DNA of 64,000 bases from Chthoniobacteraceae bacterium (lineage in GTDB: Bacteria > Verrucomicrobiota > Verrucomicrobiia > Chthoniobacterales > Chthoniobacteraceae): the NCBI GenBank assembly GCA_947476255.1, contig CANJPY010000004.1, positions 1 to 64,000 of the forward strand, in the 5' to 3' direction. A program made the translations under genes and the position numbers. This document shows, in pieces, positions 53,220 to 62,828 of this stretch (positions are counted from its first letter, which is position 1; each line of letters opens with the position of its first letter). Below the pieces are notes generated by a model. It saw only the letters and a list, made by a program, of their open reading frames with translations. It was not told the origin of the DNA and did no database searches.

Positions 53220-55652
53220 TCAGGGCTTTACTGGTGTGTTTGGGGTCACTGTGACATTATCAATCCAAGCGCGTTGCTCTTGGGGGGTGAAGGCGAACAG
53301 GCCTGGAGCGCCTTCGGCGTGGGCATGTTTGTGGGATACTTCGAGGGTCCACGCGGCCGGTTCATCCTCGCCTTTTTTCCATGCCTTGGCTCGGACTGTT
53401 CCTGAACCGTCGGGCGCGACATCAACACGGCTCTTAATCTTGTACCACTGATTTGGCACCCAAGCGAAGGGGACAGATTCGCGAAGGCGTTCTTGATTGG
53501 AACTGACTTCCAACTGCTGCGAGTTTCCTTTGAGCACTACGAGGTAGCGTTGGTTGATGAGGCCGATCTCGCTCATCTTACGCTTGTTCCCTTCAGTGAG
53601 GACGTCCAGTTCGACGGTGTAGTTGCTGGTACCGGGATGCCCTATGAAAATCTGACCGCGTTGGAACAATTTGTTTTCAATGGTTTTGCACAAAGCCTTC
53701 GTACTCCCCTCGCCCGGCGCCTGCCTCACCTCAAAGCGAAACCGAGCCGCATTCCAAGCCAGCGGCGGATACGCAAACGGCGTGGGGGGTTCCAAAGTGT
53801 TTGGGACTGCGGGAGCCGGCGGGTTGTCCGTCGAGAGCGACAAATCAAACTGTTCAAAATCGACTTTGAGAGGAAGATCGGGAAGAACACGTGCGCGCAT
53901 GGTTCCTTTGATTTCACCCAGCGTGGCCTGATAGGCACCGGCGCTTGCAACGGGCGCAGGGTCTGCCACGAGCTGTCCCTTCTGATCGAACGCGCCCTTC
54001 ATTTGCGCTTTCACCAGCGCCGTTGGCGGCACGTAACTTTCAAACTTCACCTGGGACAAATCGACGTTTTCCTGGACGGTGAAGCCCTTCGCGTCAAGCG
54101 TCCGGATACGGATGGTCTTCGCCTCAGACGGCTTCAACAGCATCTCGCTGGGTATTAGTTGCAGGCGTGCTGCAGGACCCGTTTCCACCTTCGGCCACGC
54201 ATCGTTGCTCTGGACGAGGGATGCGCTCGGATTGTTGCCTTTCTTTCCAAAGCAGTACAGTTTCCGGTCGGTTTGAATGTAGAGTTTGCCGTTGAACGCA
54301 ATTGGCGACCCATAACAACGCCCCTCCAATACGGTCCTGGAGAGAATTTGACCGTCTGTGTCCCCAGGCTTGATGACAAGCAACTCCCCATTGCCGCCCG
54401 TATCGCCCTCGCCGCCGGCTTTGCCAGAAGCCGTCGCATCGGCGATATACATGGCTACATACAATTTTCCATCACCATAGAGCGGTGAACTCTGGCGTTG
54501 CTCTGCCGCAAGTTTCTTTTTCCACAGGATCTTGCCTGTTTCAATTTCGACGGCCCCCAATTCACCGGTGCCAGTGACTTCATAAAACCTGTCGCCTACG
54601 ACCACCGGCGAACTTGCGAGCGTGCCGAGCGGGTTGCGCCATTGCTCAATATCTTTGGGTTCATAGACCTGCGGCTTGCCTAGTTCAGGGGATTTGCTCT
54701 GCAAAGGCAGTTTGAATAGAGCGGTGCGGCCAACCTCACTGGAGTCGAGATTCTCCGACTCGTGCACGACAAGAAGGCTGTCTTTGTAGCGCACAATGGC
54801 TGCATTAATGCCTCCTTTGGCTCCTGCTTTGGCTGCAGGGAAGCGGAATATGGGATCGCCCGTGCGCGCGTTGATCCCCACAATTGTTGAGTCACCACCC
54901 GCAGAAATGAGGGCTCTGCAGCCATCTATCCATGTCAGGAACGGCTGTGAAAAGGTATTATCTTGGGGACGCTCGCCCGGGGAACTTGTCCACACAAGTT
55001 CCCCCGTTTTTTTATCAAAGGCGTAGAACCTGTCGCCAGCGGCTCCGTTGGCTCCCCAATTGGAAGTCACCCCACGCGTAATCACCAGTTCCTGGTCAAC
55101 ACGAGGCGAGGCGGTGCGGGAGTTTGGAAACGTCAAGCGGCCAAACTTTTCCATCAGGGAGTGCTGCCAGAGCACTTTTCCATCCCGGTCAAAACAGGTG
55201 AATAGCCCCTGCGTTCCAGAAACATAGACATTCCCTGTTTCCGCGTCGATTGCGGGGCTCGAAGTCGAGTATCGCAGATAAATCGTATCGCTCAAAAAGT
55301 CATTGAACCGGTGCACCCAGATTTGCTTGCCAGTCTCTGCATCGTAACAAGACACCGCCTCTTGGAGATCCGGCCCATCGCCCTCATAGCCATTGATGTA
55401 AAGGCGCCCGTTGAACAACACGGGCGAGGACTGCCCTGGAAAGTCCACACTCCACAGCGGCTTTTTCGCATCAACCACAGAGGGCAACTGCGTTTCAGGC
55501 GTCACCCCGGTTTGAAATGGCCCGCGCCATTCCAACCATCCTTGAGCGGATCCAGTAGCGGGGGACTTCTCCTTTGCAGGCTTCTTATCCGCTGCGAAAG
55601 AAATTAACGGGAAAGTAGAGAGAGAGAGGACGAGAAACAGGGGGATTTTCAT
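53220..55652 (-). CDS. Exported PQQ-like beta-propeller protein with C-terminal beta domain
   Basis: An 810-residue protein. The signal peptide (LFLVLSLSTFPLISFAA) is followed by a linker and a propeller (~40-480) that opens with GWLEWRGPFQTGVTPETQLP and has NGRLYINGYEGDGPDLQEAVSCYDAETGKQIWVHRF, VSGTQGLFTCFDRDGKVLWQHSLM and AVEIETGKILWKKKLAAEQRQSSPLY. Residues ~500-620 form an Ig-like stretch (IPSEMLLKPSEAKTIRIRTLDA) and the rest (~640-800) looks like a concanavalin-like fold with KWYKIKSRVDVAP-like NQWYKIKSRVDVAPDG and AWTLEVSHKHAH. It is the first gene of the leftward block that ends at 41804. The cofactor is not known. Confidence 0.9.
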   Translation of the reverse strand: MKIPLFLVLSLSTFPLISFAADKKPAKEKSPATGSAQGWLEWRGPFQTGVTPETQLPSVVDAKKPLWSVDFPGQSSPVLFNGRLYINGYEGDGPDLQEAVSCYDAETGKQIWVHRFNDFLSDTIYLRYSTSSPAIDAETGNVYVSGTQGLFTCFDRDGKVLWQHSLMEKFGRLTFPNSRTASPRVDQELVITRGVTSNWGANGAAGDRFYAFDKKTGELVWTSSPGERPQDNTFSQPFLTWIDGCRALISAGGDSTIVGINARTGDPIFRFPAAKAGAKGGINAAIVRYKDSLLVVHESENLDSSEVGRTALFKLPLQSKSPELGKPQVYEPKDIEQWRNPLGTLASSPVVVGDRFYEVTGTGELGAVEIETGKILWKKKLAAEQRQSSPLYGDGKLYVAMYIADATASGKAGGEGDTGGNGELLVIKPGDTDGQILSRTVLEGRCYGSPIAFNGKLYIQTDRKLYCFGKKGNNPSASLVQSNDAWPKVETGPAARLQLIPSEMLLKPSEAKTIRIRTLDAKGFTVQENVDLSQVKFESYVPPTALVKAQMKGAFDQKGQLVADPAPVASAGAYQATLGEIKGTMRARVLPDLPLKVDFEQFDLSLSTDNPPAPAVPNTLEPPTPFAYPPLAWNAARFRFEVRQAPGEGSTKALCKTIENKLFQRGQIFIGHPGTSNYTVELDVLTEGNKRKMSEIGLINQRYLVVLKGNSQQLEVSSNQERLRESVPFAWVPNQWYKIKSRVDVAPDGSGTVRAKAWKKGEDEPAAWTLEVSHKHAHAEGAPGLFAFTPQEQRAWIDNVTVTPNTPVKP

Positions 55653-55821
55653 CGGGAGGAAAAAGAGGAGAAACGCTTCAAGAGCCTGTGAGAATAGTAC
55701 GCATACACAACAATCCTAGGGAAGGCATTTTATTGGGCCCAAAAAAGCAGCCCGGCCAGTGCACCGGAGCGCATTCGACTAAACGTCCCCGATTGCTTCC
55801 AGATACACCCCGAGAACCCCT

Positions 55822-56394
55822 CTAGTGCAGCAGGGGAAGGGCGTGCGGTTGCCGGATCAACTCCGCGTCTAGAGCGAGGAAAAAATCGAGCCGGCGACGC
55901 GTTTCATCCTCGTCAATACCGCGGGCCAGGATCTGATACTTCGCGTAGTGATTGCCCTCACTCTCAACGAGTCCCGCGTAAAAATCAGCGAGTCCCGGGT
56001 CAAGGTCACGCACACCCTCAGAGAGGATTTGAAACTTTTCGCAACTGCGCCCTTCGATGAGGGAGCATACGACGAGGTGGTCAATCACTTGTTCGCGGCG
56101 ACCTTTGCGCACGGCAGCCATCATTTGACTAATCCACGGACTGCGCATGGGCTGGCCGAAGGGGATCCCCCGTTCCGCGAGAAGCCCGAGAACCTGGTCA
56201 AAGTGCTGCAGTTCCTCGATGGCAATAGCATTAAGTTCACCCACATGCGCGTAAAGCTCCTGATATTTTTCCAGATTCAACGCCGTGGTCGCGGCTTTGC
56301 GTTCCAAATGGGCATGATCCACAAGCACCTCCCCCAGACGGGAGCGTACTTTCTGCAACCAGCTATCGGGAAGTTTTTCTCGCCAAAGCAGCAT
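55822..56394 (-). CDS. miaE: tRNA-(ms2io6A)-hydroxylase MiaE
   Basis: A 190-residue non-heme diiron enzyme that hydroxylates the isopentenyl group of ms2i6A at position 37 of certain tRNAs. Carboxylate/His ligands are visible in LVDHAHLERKAA, IEELQHFDQVL (ExxH), SLIEGRSCEKF and VESEGNHYAKY (ExxxxH-type pair). Length is typical. The enzyme needs oxygen, which implies that this organism meets oxygen. A long hairpin-rich leader precedes it. Its miaA and miaB partners are not in the window. Confidence 0.93.
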   Translation of the reverse strand: MLLWREKLPDSWLQKVRSRLGEVLVDHAHLERKAATTALNLEKYQELYAHVGELNAIAIEELQHFDQVLGLLAERGIPFGQPMRSPWISQMMAAVRKGRREQVIDHLVVCSLIEGRSCEKFQILSEGVRDLDPGLADFYAGLVESEGNHYAKYQILARGIDEDETRRRLDFFLALDAELIRQPHALPLLH

Positions 56395-56496
56395 CCCCCT
56401 TTAATGGCAAACAAACCACCTGAGGAAAACTAAAACCGCATCGGCGGACGCATTTACCCCAGTTTCCACCGAAACCCGCCCTTTTCTAGCGTGAGA

Positions 56497-56564
56497 AAGG
56501 ACACCAGCGCAAAATCCGCTCGGCGAATGCCAACGGAACTAATTCCGCCCCAGTGAGTGTCCTT
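56497..56564. ncRNA. Possible cloverleaf-like structured RNA in the miaE leader
   Basis: An 8-bp closing stem (AAGGACAC with GTGTCCTT) encloses three small hairpins: AGCG/CGCT with a 7-base loop (56506-56520), GGC/GCC with a 4-base loop (56522-56531) and CGGAA/TTCCG with a 4-base loop (56534-56547). The span of 68 bases is tRNA-like, but there is no T-loop consensus or CCA, so it is not a normal tRNA. It could be a leader element of miaE, a small RNA or chance. Base pairing alone is the evidence. Confidence 0.3.
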
Positions 56565-56637
56565 AAAACGACGAGGCCGAGAAAATGGGCCCAGCTAAGC
56601 GAAAGAAACCCTCCGTAAATCAGGGCGAAATCAGGGC

Positions 56638-56683
56638 AAAAAAATTGCAGCCCCCCGAGGCCGTCTGGCACTCGGAGGGCTGC
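56638..56683 (-). terminator. Intrinsic terminator after the sulfatase gene
   Basis: On the minus strand a 13-bp stem with one mismatch (GCAGCCCTCCGAG against CTCGGGGGGCTGC) and an 11-base loop is followed by AATTTTTTT. It lies 81 bases after the stop of the sulfatase gene and isolates it from miaE. Confidence 0.88.
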
Positions 56684-56763
56684 TGTTCCCCCCAGAACGA
56701 CTACAAGATCTCATGTTTGGGATTCGTGTGCAACATTTTTTTAAAAAAAGGCATGCGATCGAG

Positions 56764-58332
56764 TTAACGAACTTCTGCAGAGGGGCTTGGAATTGCCGCC
56801 GGCCGCGACTCCTGCTTGAAACGGTTTGCCATCTTTGTCCACTGAGCCTCCATTTCCTGAAGCCGCTCAAAATTAGCCGCCGCCAAATCTCTCGTCTCAG
56901 CACGATCCGCCTTCAGATAGTACAGCTCGCCGGGCTTGCCCTTTGTGGCAACCCACTTCCAGTCCCCGAGGCGAAAGGCGCAGTGCTCTTCGTGACACCA
57001 CCACAACCCTCTGTTCGCCAGATTTTTATTTTCCCTGAGAACAGCCGCCAACTCGACTCCGTCCGCAGCAGGAACCGGCGTCTCCCCAGCCATCTTTGGC
57101 CAGGAAACGTTCGCCAGCTTCAAAACGGTGGGAGCCAGATCAACCACATGCACAGGTTGTTCGCGAAGCTCCCCCTTTGCCTTGATACCCGCGGGCCAAC
57201 GCACGATCAGGGGCGTCGCAATGCCTCCCTCATGCACAAATTTCTTGGAAAAACGCAACGGCGTGTTGGCCAAATTCGCGCCCTGCCCTTCCAAACACAA
57301 GAAAGACTGCGCCGACCCCGGGCTGGCACCAGCAGCGTTGCCATCCCCACGCACAAGACTTTCGGCACTCGCTCCATTATCGCTCAGGAAAACAACGACC
57401 GTGTTTTCCGAAGCCCCCATCTCTTTGATCTGCTGCAGGATCCGTCCAATCTCCTGATCCATGCGATCAATCATGGCGGCATGCACTTCCATCCGCGTGC
57501 AAAAAGCCGCCTTTTCTTCGGTTGAAAGCTTTGTCCAAGGTTGCGCAGGGGGCGTGGGATCAGACAGTTCGGCGTGGTGCAGCATTCCCCGCTCCCAAAG
57601 CCGCTTCAAGCGGGCTTCGCGCAGAACGTCGGACCCCTCCTCATAACGCCCCTTGTAACGCTGGATATCTTCCTGCGGGGCCTGCAAGGGAAAGTGCGGA
57701 GAAGTGAAGGCCACGTAAGCAAAAAAAGGAACTTTAGGCGACTGCGCGGCATGTTCTTTCAGAAAATCAATCGCATGCTCGGCGATCGCCGTCGTGGCAT
57801 AAAATCCCTTTTCAGGTTGAGGCAGTTTCTGCTGATCGAGTTGATGGTTTTTGGGCGTAAAATAGCGGTCCTGATCCATCAACGCATACGAATGGTCAAA
57901 TCCTCCCTCCATTGGAGAGCCATCAACGTGCCATTTTCCAGAGTGATAACTCCTGTAACCCGCCGTCTTGAGCAGGTTGGGCAGCAAGCGCGCCCACTCG
58001 GGACGCACCCCCTTGACTCCGCCGCCCTCCGGGATTCCCGGAAGCGCGTCCCGGCGTATGTGCTGGGCATAGAAGCCAGTAAGAAGCGAAGCGCGCGTCG
58101 GCCAACAACGCGCCGTATTATACGCCTGAGTAAAACGGACCCCTTCTTTAGCAAGCTGGTCTAAGTTGGGCGTCGCAATTTCGCCTCCATAACACGCAGC
58201 GTCAGAGAACCCCATGTCGTCCGCCAACAAGACAAGGAAATTAGGGGATTGCTTCTGGGCGGGAGCCGACCAGACGGTCTGACTCACCCATAAAAGGGCA
58301 AAACTAAGGAGGGGACGTACCAGGCGTGACAT
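56764..58332 (-). CDS. Exported sulfatase (formylglycine type, arylsulfatase-like)
   Basis: A 522-residue periplasmic sulfatase from the ATG at 58332, which gives a signal peptide (MSRLVRPLLSFALLWVSQTVWSA). An upstream in-frame ATG exists at 58401 but adds a poor N-terminus. The metal-binding LLADDMGFSDAACYGG (Asp38, Asp39) and the modification motif CWPTRASLLTG with Cys76 are intact (CxPTR), so the Cys can become formylglycine. FFAYVAFTSPHFPLQAP, VVFLSDNGASAES, and KKFVHEGGIATPLIVRWPAG are also typical. It probably removes sulfate esters from polysaccharides. A strong terminator follows. Confidence 0.93.
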   Translation of the reverse strand: MSRLVRPLLSFALLWVSQTVWSAPAQKQSPNFLVLLADDMGFSDAACYGGEIATPNLDQLAKEGVRFTQAYNTARCWPTRASLLTGFYAQHIRRDALPGIPEGGGVKGVRPEWARLLPNLLKTAGYRSYHSGKWHVDGSPMEGGFDHSYALMDQDRYFTPKNHQLDQQKLPQPEKGFYATTAIAEHAIDFLKEHAAQSPKVPFFAYVAFTSPHFPLQAPQEDIQRYKGRYEEGSDVLREARLKRLWERGMLHHAELSDPTPPAQPWTKLSTEEKAAFCTRMEVHAAMIDRMDQEIGRILQQIKEMGASENTVVVFLSDNGASAESLVRGDGNAAGASPGSAQSFLCLEGQGANLANTPLRFSKKFVHEGGIATPLIVRWPAGIKAKGELREQPVHVVDLAPTVLKLANVSWPKMAGETPVPAADGVELAAVLRENKNLANRGLWWCHEEHCAFRLGDWKWVATKGKPGELYYLKADRAETRDLAAANFERLQEMEAQWTKMANRFKQESRPAAIPSPSAEVR

Positions 58333-58555
58333 GGGAAGCGGGGGAAAAGTCGGCCTCGAATCTACCCGCAAGCCCCCCTTCCCCGTAGAGCTAAAATACA
58401 TTGAGGCTCAAATTTGTTTTAGCGATCCCTTAAACTGGGGTTCCTAGTCCCCTTGTCTAATCGCATAGACCGTGCGCGCCACCTTGCCAAAGCGAATCAT
58501 GAACCTCCTAACAATCAGAACTAGTGAAGGTCATATCCTAGCCAAACTCAATCTG

Positions 58556-61201
58556 ATGCACCCCTTCCGCAGAATCTTAAAAGAGCTTTTTTCTAGGACC
58601 GCCATCCTGATTGGGGCGGCATCGTCGCTTGCTCCCGCCGGAGTAGTCCCCCAAGCACCGATCTACGAAACACAGGTGCGGCCAATTCTAAAGACCCACT
58701 GCACTCATTGCCATGGGGAGGAAGAGAAACCAGGCGGCGGAGTGGACCTTAGGCTGCGCCGTTTTTTGGATGCACAGACCAAAGACGGGGAACCCCTTCT
58801 TGTTCCAGGAAACCCAGCAGCCGGCGAAATCATGCGCGTCATCCGCGAGGGCGAGATGCCCAAGAAAGGCAAAAAGCTCACAGCGGAAGAAGTCACAATT
58901 TTGGAAAACTGGATTCGCTCCGGGGCCAAAAGCAGCGAGATCGAACCCGACAAACTGCCCCCCGGGCCTTTCATTAACGAAGAAGACAGAAAATTTTGGG
59001 CGTACCAACCCGTGCGACCGCACCCAATCCCGGAGTTTCCAGATGCGAGAGCAACCAGTCCGATAGACGCTTTCGTGCGCGAAAAGCTCACGAAGCAGGG
59101 GCTCGACTTTGCACAAGAGGCAACGCGCCCGGAACTTTTGCGCCGGTTGTGCCTGGACCTCACCGGAATTCCGCCGACACCCGAAGAAATATCGGCGTTC
59201 GTGGCGGATCAGAAAGCCTCCGCGTATTCCGACCAAGTGGAACGTCTACTCGCTTCCAAAGCCTACGGCGAGCGTTGGGCCAGACACTGGCTCGATGTCG
59301 CGGGGTACGCCGACAGCAATGGATACGCGGACGCGGATTCGATGCGCCCGCACGCCTGGCGCTATCGTGACTACGTCATACGCGCCCTGAACGCCGACAA
59401 ACCATGGGATCAATTTATTCAAGAACAACTCGCTGGCGACGAACTCGCGGGTGTCTCGCATGGCAAACTGGGAGAGGCCATTCAGGATCCCGTAAAATTT
59501 GATGCGTTGGCGGCCACCGGTTTTTTACGCCAGGCTCCCGACGGCACTGGGGATGCCGTTGCAGATGCGAACCTTGCGAAAAATCAAAACATTGCCGACA
59601 CCGTTCGCATTGTCTCCACGTCTCTGCTGGGCCTGACCGTCGCTTGTGCGCAATGCCATGACCATCGCTACGACCCCATCACCCAGATCGATTATTACCG
59701 GTTCCGGGCCATCTTTGATCCTGCGCTAAACTGGCAAAAGTGGCGTCCTCCTGCGCAGCGTTTGGCCTCGCTTTATTCCCCGGAAGACCGGAGTAAAGCG
59801 GCCGAGATTGAAAAGCAGGCCGTTGAGATAGACGCGGAAGCCAAGCGGATGGAACGGGCGTTTTTGGACGGCATTTTCGAAAAGAAGATTCTGGATATTC
59901 CAGAACCCGAAAGAGAAGCGTACCGCGACGCGAGGTCTACAGAAAAGGCAAAACGCACCCCCGAGCAGGCGGCGTTGCTTAAGAAATACCCGTCCGCGCT
60001 CACCTTGTTCGGCCTCAACCTTTACGACCCAAAGGCCGACAAGCAGGTGCAGGAAAAACGCAGTGAGGCCACAAAACTCCGCGCCACCAAACCTAAAGAG
60101 GGCTTTCTCACCGTCGCCACCGAGGTCGCTGGAGAAACCCCGAAAAGTCAGCTGCATTACCGCGGTGACCATGAACAGTTAAAGGACGAAGTCACGCCAG
60201 GCGACCTCTCCGTGCTGCGAGGACCGGAGCTGACAAAACCGGAGGCAACTCTCACCACAAGCGGACGGCGTCTAGCCTACGCACGCTGGCTGACCTCGGG
60301 GAAACACCCTCTCGTGGCCCGTGTTTTGATGAACCGCATCTGGATGCATCACTTTGGCCGCGGGATTGTGAATTCAGCCGGTGATTTTGGAAAACTGGGG
60401 GAATTGCCCACGCACCCGGAATTGCTGGACTATCTGGCTGCGAAATTTGTGAGCTCAGGATGGAGCCTCAAAGCCATGCACAGGGAAATGGTCCTAAGCC
60501 AAACCTATCGGCAGTCCTCGCGTAGCGACGCATCCGTGGCACAGGATCCCGACAACATCTGGTACGGTCGTTTCCGAATACGCCGACTCGATGCAGAAAC
60601 AGTCAGGGATTCCATGTTGCACACCGCTGGCCTCTTGAATCCGGAGATGTTCGGTCCAGCGGTCGCAGCCGGGCGCACCCCCGAGGGGCGCATTGTCGCG
60701 GGTGTAGAAATGCTCAATGCAAACGGCGATGTGGTGAATGTCGATACAACAGCCCCGGCGGTGCACCGGCGTTCCATCTACCTTCAAATGCGCAGGAAGA
60801 TGCCAATGACAGTGCTGGACACCTTTGACCTCCCCGTGATGGATCCCAATTGTGAAGGCCGCGCCTCCTCGACCGTCGCGCCCCAAGCATTGTTCCTGTT
60901 AAACGATGACTTTGTCGTCCAAAGCGGACGCGCCCTGGCGAACCGAGTGCGCAAAGAAATACCCGGAGACGCCCGTGCGCAGGTGCGCCGCGCCTGGCTT
61001 CTGACTCAGGGCCGCAAACCAGCCGCCACTGACGAGGACCGTTTTCTTGTTCTCCTATCGGAACAAACCGAACAACTCCGCGAGTATGCTGAAAAGCATC
61101 CTCCTGCAAAAGACTCCCCTGCCGCAGATCCCCAGCTCGACGCATTTGGTTCTTTGTGCCAATCCCTTCTTTCGTCCAACCGTTTTCTCTACCTCGAATG
61201 A
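58556..61201 (+). CDS. Cytochrome (PSCyt1) - DUF1549 - DUF1553 protein
   Basis: An 881-residue exported protein from the ATG at 58556, which fits a signal peptide (LFSRTAILIGAASSLAPAG). A PSCyt1 heme site THCTHCHGEEEKPGG lies near residue 45. The DUF1549 domain has LLRRLCLDLTGIPPTPEEI, RWARHWLDVAGYADSNGY and CAQCHDHRYDPITQIDYY; the DUF1553 domain has HPLVARVLMNRIWMHHFGRGIV, LGELPTHPELLDYLAAKF, and SSTVAPQALFLLNDDFV. A helical insert (~420-520) sits between the two. It is followed after 22 bases by a DUF1501 gene, the usual partner pair. Unlike the protein at 1871, it has standard CXXCH sites. Confidence 0.93.
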   Translation: MHPFRRILKELFSRTAILIGAASSLAPAGVVPQAPIYETQVRPILKTHCTHCHGEEEKPGGGVDLRLRRFLDAQTKDGEPLLVPGNPAAGEIMRVIREGEMPKKGKKLTAEEVTILENWIRSGAKSSEIEPDKLPPGPFINEEDRKFWAYQPVRPHPIPEFPDARATSPIDAFVREKLTKQGLDFAQEATRPELLRRLCLDLTGIPPTPEEISAFVADQKASAYSDQVERLLASKAYGERWARHWLDVAGYADSNGYADADSMRPHAWRYRDYVIRALNADKPWDQFIQEQLAGDELAGVSHGKLGEAIQDPVKFDALAATGFLRQAPDGTGDAVADANLAKNQNIADTVRIVSTSLLGLTVACAQCHDHRYDPITQIDYYRFRAIFDPALNWQKWRPPAQRLASLYSPEDRSKAAEIEKQAVEIDAEAKRMERAFLDGIFEKKILDIPEPEREAYRDARSTEKAKRTPEQAALLKKYPSALTLFGLNLYDPKADKQVQEKRSEATKLRATKPKEGFLTVATEVAGETPKSQLHYRGDHEQLKDEVTPGDLSVLRGPELTKPEATLTTSGRRLAYARWLTSGKHPLVARVLMNRIWMHHFGRGIVNSAGDFGKLGELPTHPELLDYLAAKFVSSGWSLKAMHREMVLSQTYRQSSRSDASVAQDPDNIWYGRFRIRRLDAETVRDSMLHTAGLLNPEMFGPAVAAGRTPEGRIVAGVEMLNANGDVVNVDTTAPAVHRRSIYLQMRRKMPMTVLDTFDLPVMDPNCEGRASSTVAPQALFLLNDDFVVQSGRALANRVRKEIPGDARAQVRRAWLLTQGRKPAATDEDRFLVLLSEQTEQLREYAEKHPPAKDSPAADPQLDAFGSLCQSLLSSNRFLYLE

Positions 61202-61223
61202 CCCGCGTGCGTCTTTTCATGTT

Positions 61224-62678
61224 ATGGCCATGTCACACTCTCCAATGCTCTGCTCGCGTAGACATTTTTTGCACACCGGTAGTTTCGGTCTAAGCGGCCT
61301 GGCCCTTGCCTCTCTTTTGAGAGACGAGCGCTTGCTTGCCGCTCCCGTCAAGCCGCTGCTCGGCGCAGAAGGTTTCGATCTCAAACCCAAACTCGCCCCA
61401 ACGCCGGGTAAAGCGAAGGCGATGATTTCGCTCTTCATGATGGGCGGCCCTTCCCAAATGGATTTGTTCGATCCCAAGCCCATGCTTTCCAAATACCACG
61501 GGGAGAAGTTTCCAGGAGAGGTCATCTACGACAATGTGGCGGAGGCCTCCTCAAAGGTATTCGGCAGTCCGTGGAGTTTTGTAAAGTCCGGCAAGTGCGG
61601 CATGGAACTCAGCGAACTTCTGCCAGGTCTTCAACAAGTGGCAGATGAGATCACTCTCATCAGGTCGATGAAATCAGGCGTCAGCAACCACCTTCAAGGA
61701 ATGTTAGCCATGCAAACCGGCAAAGGAACTGTTGGCCGGCCTACAGTCGGCTCGTGGGTGGCTTATGCGCTCGGGAGTGAGACGCAAAACCTGCCAGCTT
61801 ACGTTGTTCTCGCCCATCCATCGGGTCTGCCCACTTTCCAACACCAGCACTGGACCAACGGATGGCTACCTTCCGCCTATCAAGGAACGCTGGTCCGCGC
61901 CACCGAACCCTACATTTTAAATCTCGACCCGCCCGCCGCTCTTGCAGGCAGGGCTCAATCCCGGCAGATGGACTTATTGCGAGGCCTGAACGAAGGTCAT
62001 GCGGCCGAACATCCCGGAGAACATGATCTCCAGGCGCGAATCGCCAGTTATGAACTCGCTGGCAGAATGCAGGTTGCAGCCAAAGAGGCGCTCGACATCT
62101 CGGGCGAGCCCAAACACATCCTCAGTCTGTACGGAGTCGACAATCCCACCACGGCTGATTACGGGCGGCGTTGCCTCATTGCAAGGCGTCTTATTGAAAG
62201 GGGCGTGCGCTACGTCCAGGTCCTCAACAGTCGACAAAGCTGGGACCATCACAGTTCGCTCCTCAAGTCGCTGCCCGAGCGCTGCGCTGAAAGCGACAGA
62301 CCCAGCGCTGCGCTTGTCCTCGATCTCAAACAACGTGGCCTTCTGGACACTACGATTGTGCATTGGGGTGGAGAAATGGGGCGCCTTCCCGTGCTCCAAA
62401 ATGACGCCGGTCGCGAAAAGTGGGGGCGTGACCACAATACACACGGCTTCAGCCAATGGATTGCCGGGGGCGGTTTTAAAGCGGGCCTGGTCTTTGGCGA
62501 AACCGATGAATGGGGGCATCATGCCGTCAAAGACGTGGTCAATCACTACGACTGGCACGCAACGCTTTTGCATTGCTTCGGCTTTGACCACACCAAACTT
62601 GGATTTGTGCGTAATGCAACCAACCTCACACTCACTGACGCTCAAAACGCGCGAATTGTCAGGGAGCTTCTTGCTTAA
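61224..62678 (+). CDS. DUF1501 domain protein, Tat-exported (sulfatase-like fold)
   Basis: A 484-residue protein. The start at 61224 (or 61230) gives the twin-arginine-like signal SRRHFLHTGSFGLSGLALASLL. The body has MISLFMMGGPSQMDLFDPKPML, the family's DEITLIRSMKSGVSNH, LTRATEPYIL-like VRATEPYILNLDPP, RYVQVLNSRQSWDHHSSL, TTIVHWGGEMGRLPVLQN, GRDHNTHGFSQWIAGGG and FGETDEWGHHAV. DUF1501 belongs to the alkaline-phosphatase/sulfatase-like fold. It is co-transcribed with the DUF1549/DUF1553 cytochrome. The substrate is unknown. Confidence 0.93.
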   Translation: MAMSHSPMLCSRRHFLHTGSFGLSGLALASLLRDERLLAAPVKPLLGAEGFDLKPKLAPTPGKAKAMISLFMMGGPSQMDLFDPKPMLSKYHGEKFPGEVIYDNVAEASSKVFGSPWSFVKSGKCGMELSELLPGLQQVADEITLIRSMKSGVSNHLQGMLAMQTGKGTVGRPTVGSWVAYALGSETQNLPAYVVLAHPSGLPTFQHQHWTNGWLPSAYQGTLVRATEPYILNLDPPAALAGRAQSRQMDLLRGLNEGHAAEHPGEHDLQARIASYELAGRMQVAAKEALDISGEPKHILSLYGVDNPTTADYGRRCLIARRLIERGVRYVQVLNSRQSWDHHSSLLKSLPERCAESDRPSAALVLDLKQRGLLDTTIVHWGGEMGRLPVLQNDAGREKWGRDHNTHGFSQWIAGGGFKAGLVFGETDEWGHHAVKDVVNHYDWHATLLHCFGFDHTKLGFVRNATNLTLTDAQNARIVRELLA

Positions 62679-62753
62679 CTCCAGCCGAAGACCTGCGTCC
62701 AAGGGCGGGGCGCGGACGCCTCAGTCATCGCTGTGGCGGCTTACTCAAAGGCC

Positions 62754-62776
62754 TGTTCATCCTGAACAAGGTTTTT
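62754..62776 (+). terminator. Possible intrinsic terminator after the DUF1501 gene
   Basis: TGTTCA-TCC-TGAACA forms a 6-bp hairpin with a 3-base loop, followed within three bases by TTTTT. The stem is short and AT-rich, so it is a weak candidate. It lies 75 bases after the stop and 52 bases before folD. Confidence 0.4.
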
Positions 62777-62828
62777 CCAGCGTATTTTGCGCTCCTAAGA
62801 AAAGCGTTCCTAGCTCACACTAGGGCCA

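Larger units (their letters stand above)
56395..56763. other. 369-base intergenic region with dense hairpins
   Basis: It separates miaE from the sulfatase gene, both leftward. It contains the sulfatase terminator (56638-56683) and a possible cloverleaf (56497-56564). Smaller hairpins are CCGC-ATCG-GCGG at 56437-56448, and GTTTC-CACC-GAAAC at 56462-56475. A T7A7 tract lies at ~56736-56749. A short open frame at 56585-56767 on the plus strand has no gene-like features. Confidence 0.6.

Noticed and set aside
56585-56767. 60-codon open frame on the plus strand
   Set aside because: It spans the sulfatase terminator and ends inside the sulfatase gene; its sequence is dominated by the hairpin arms.
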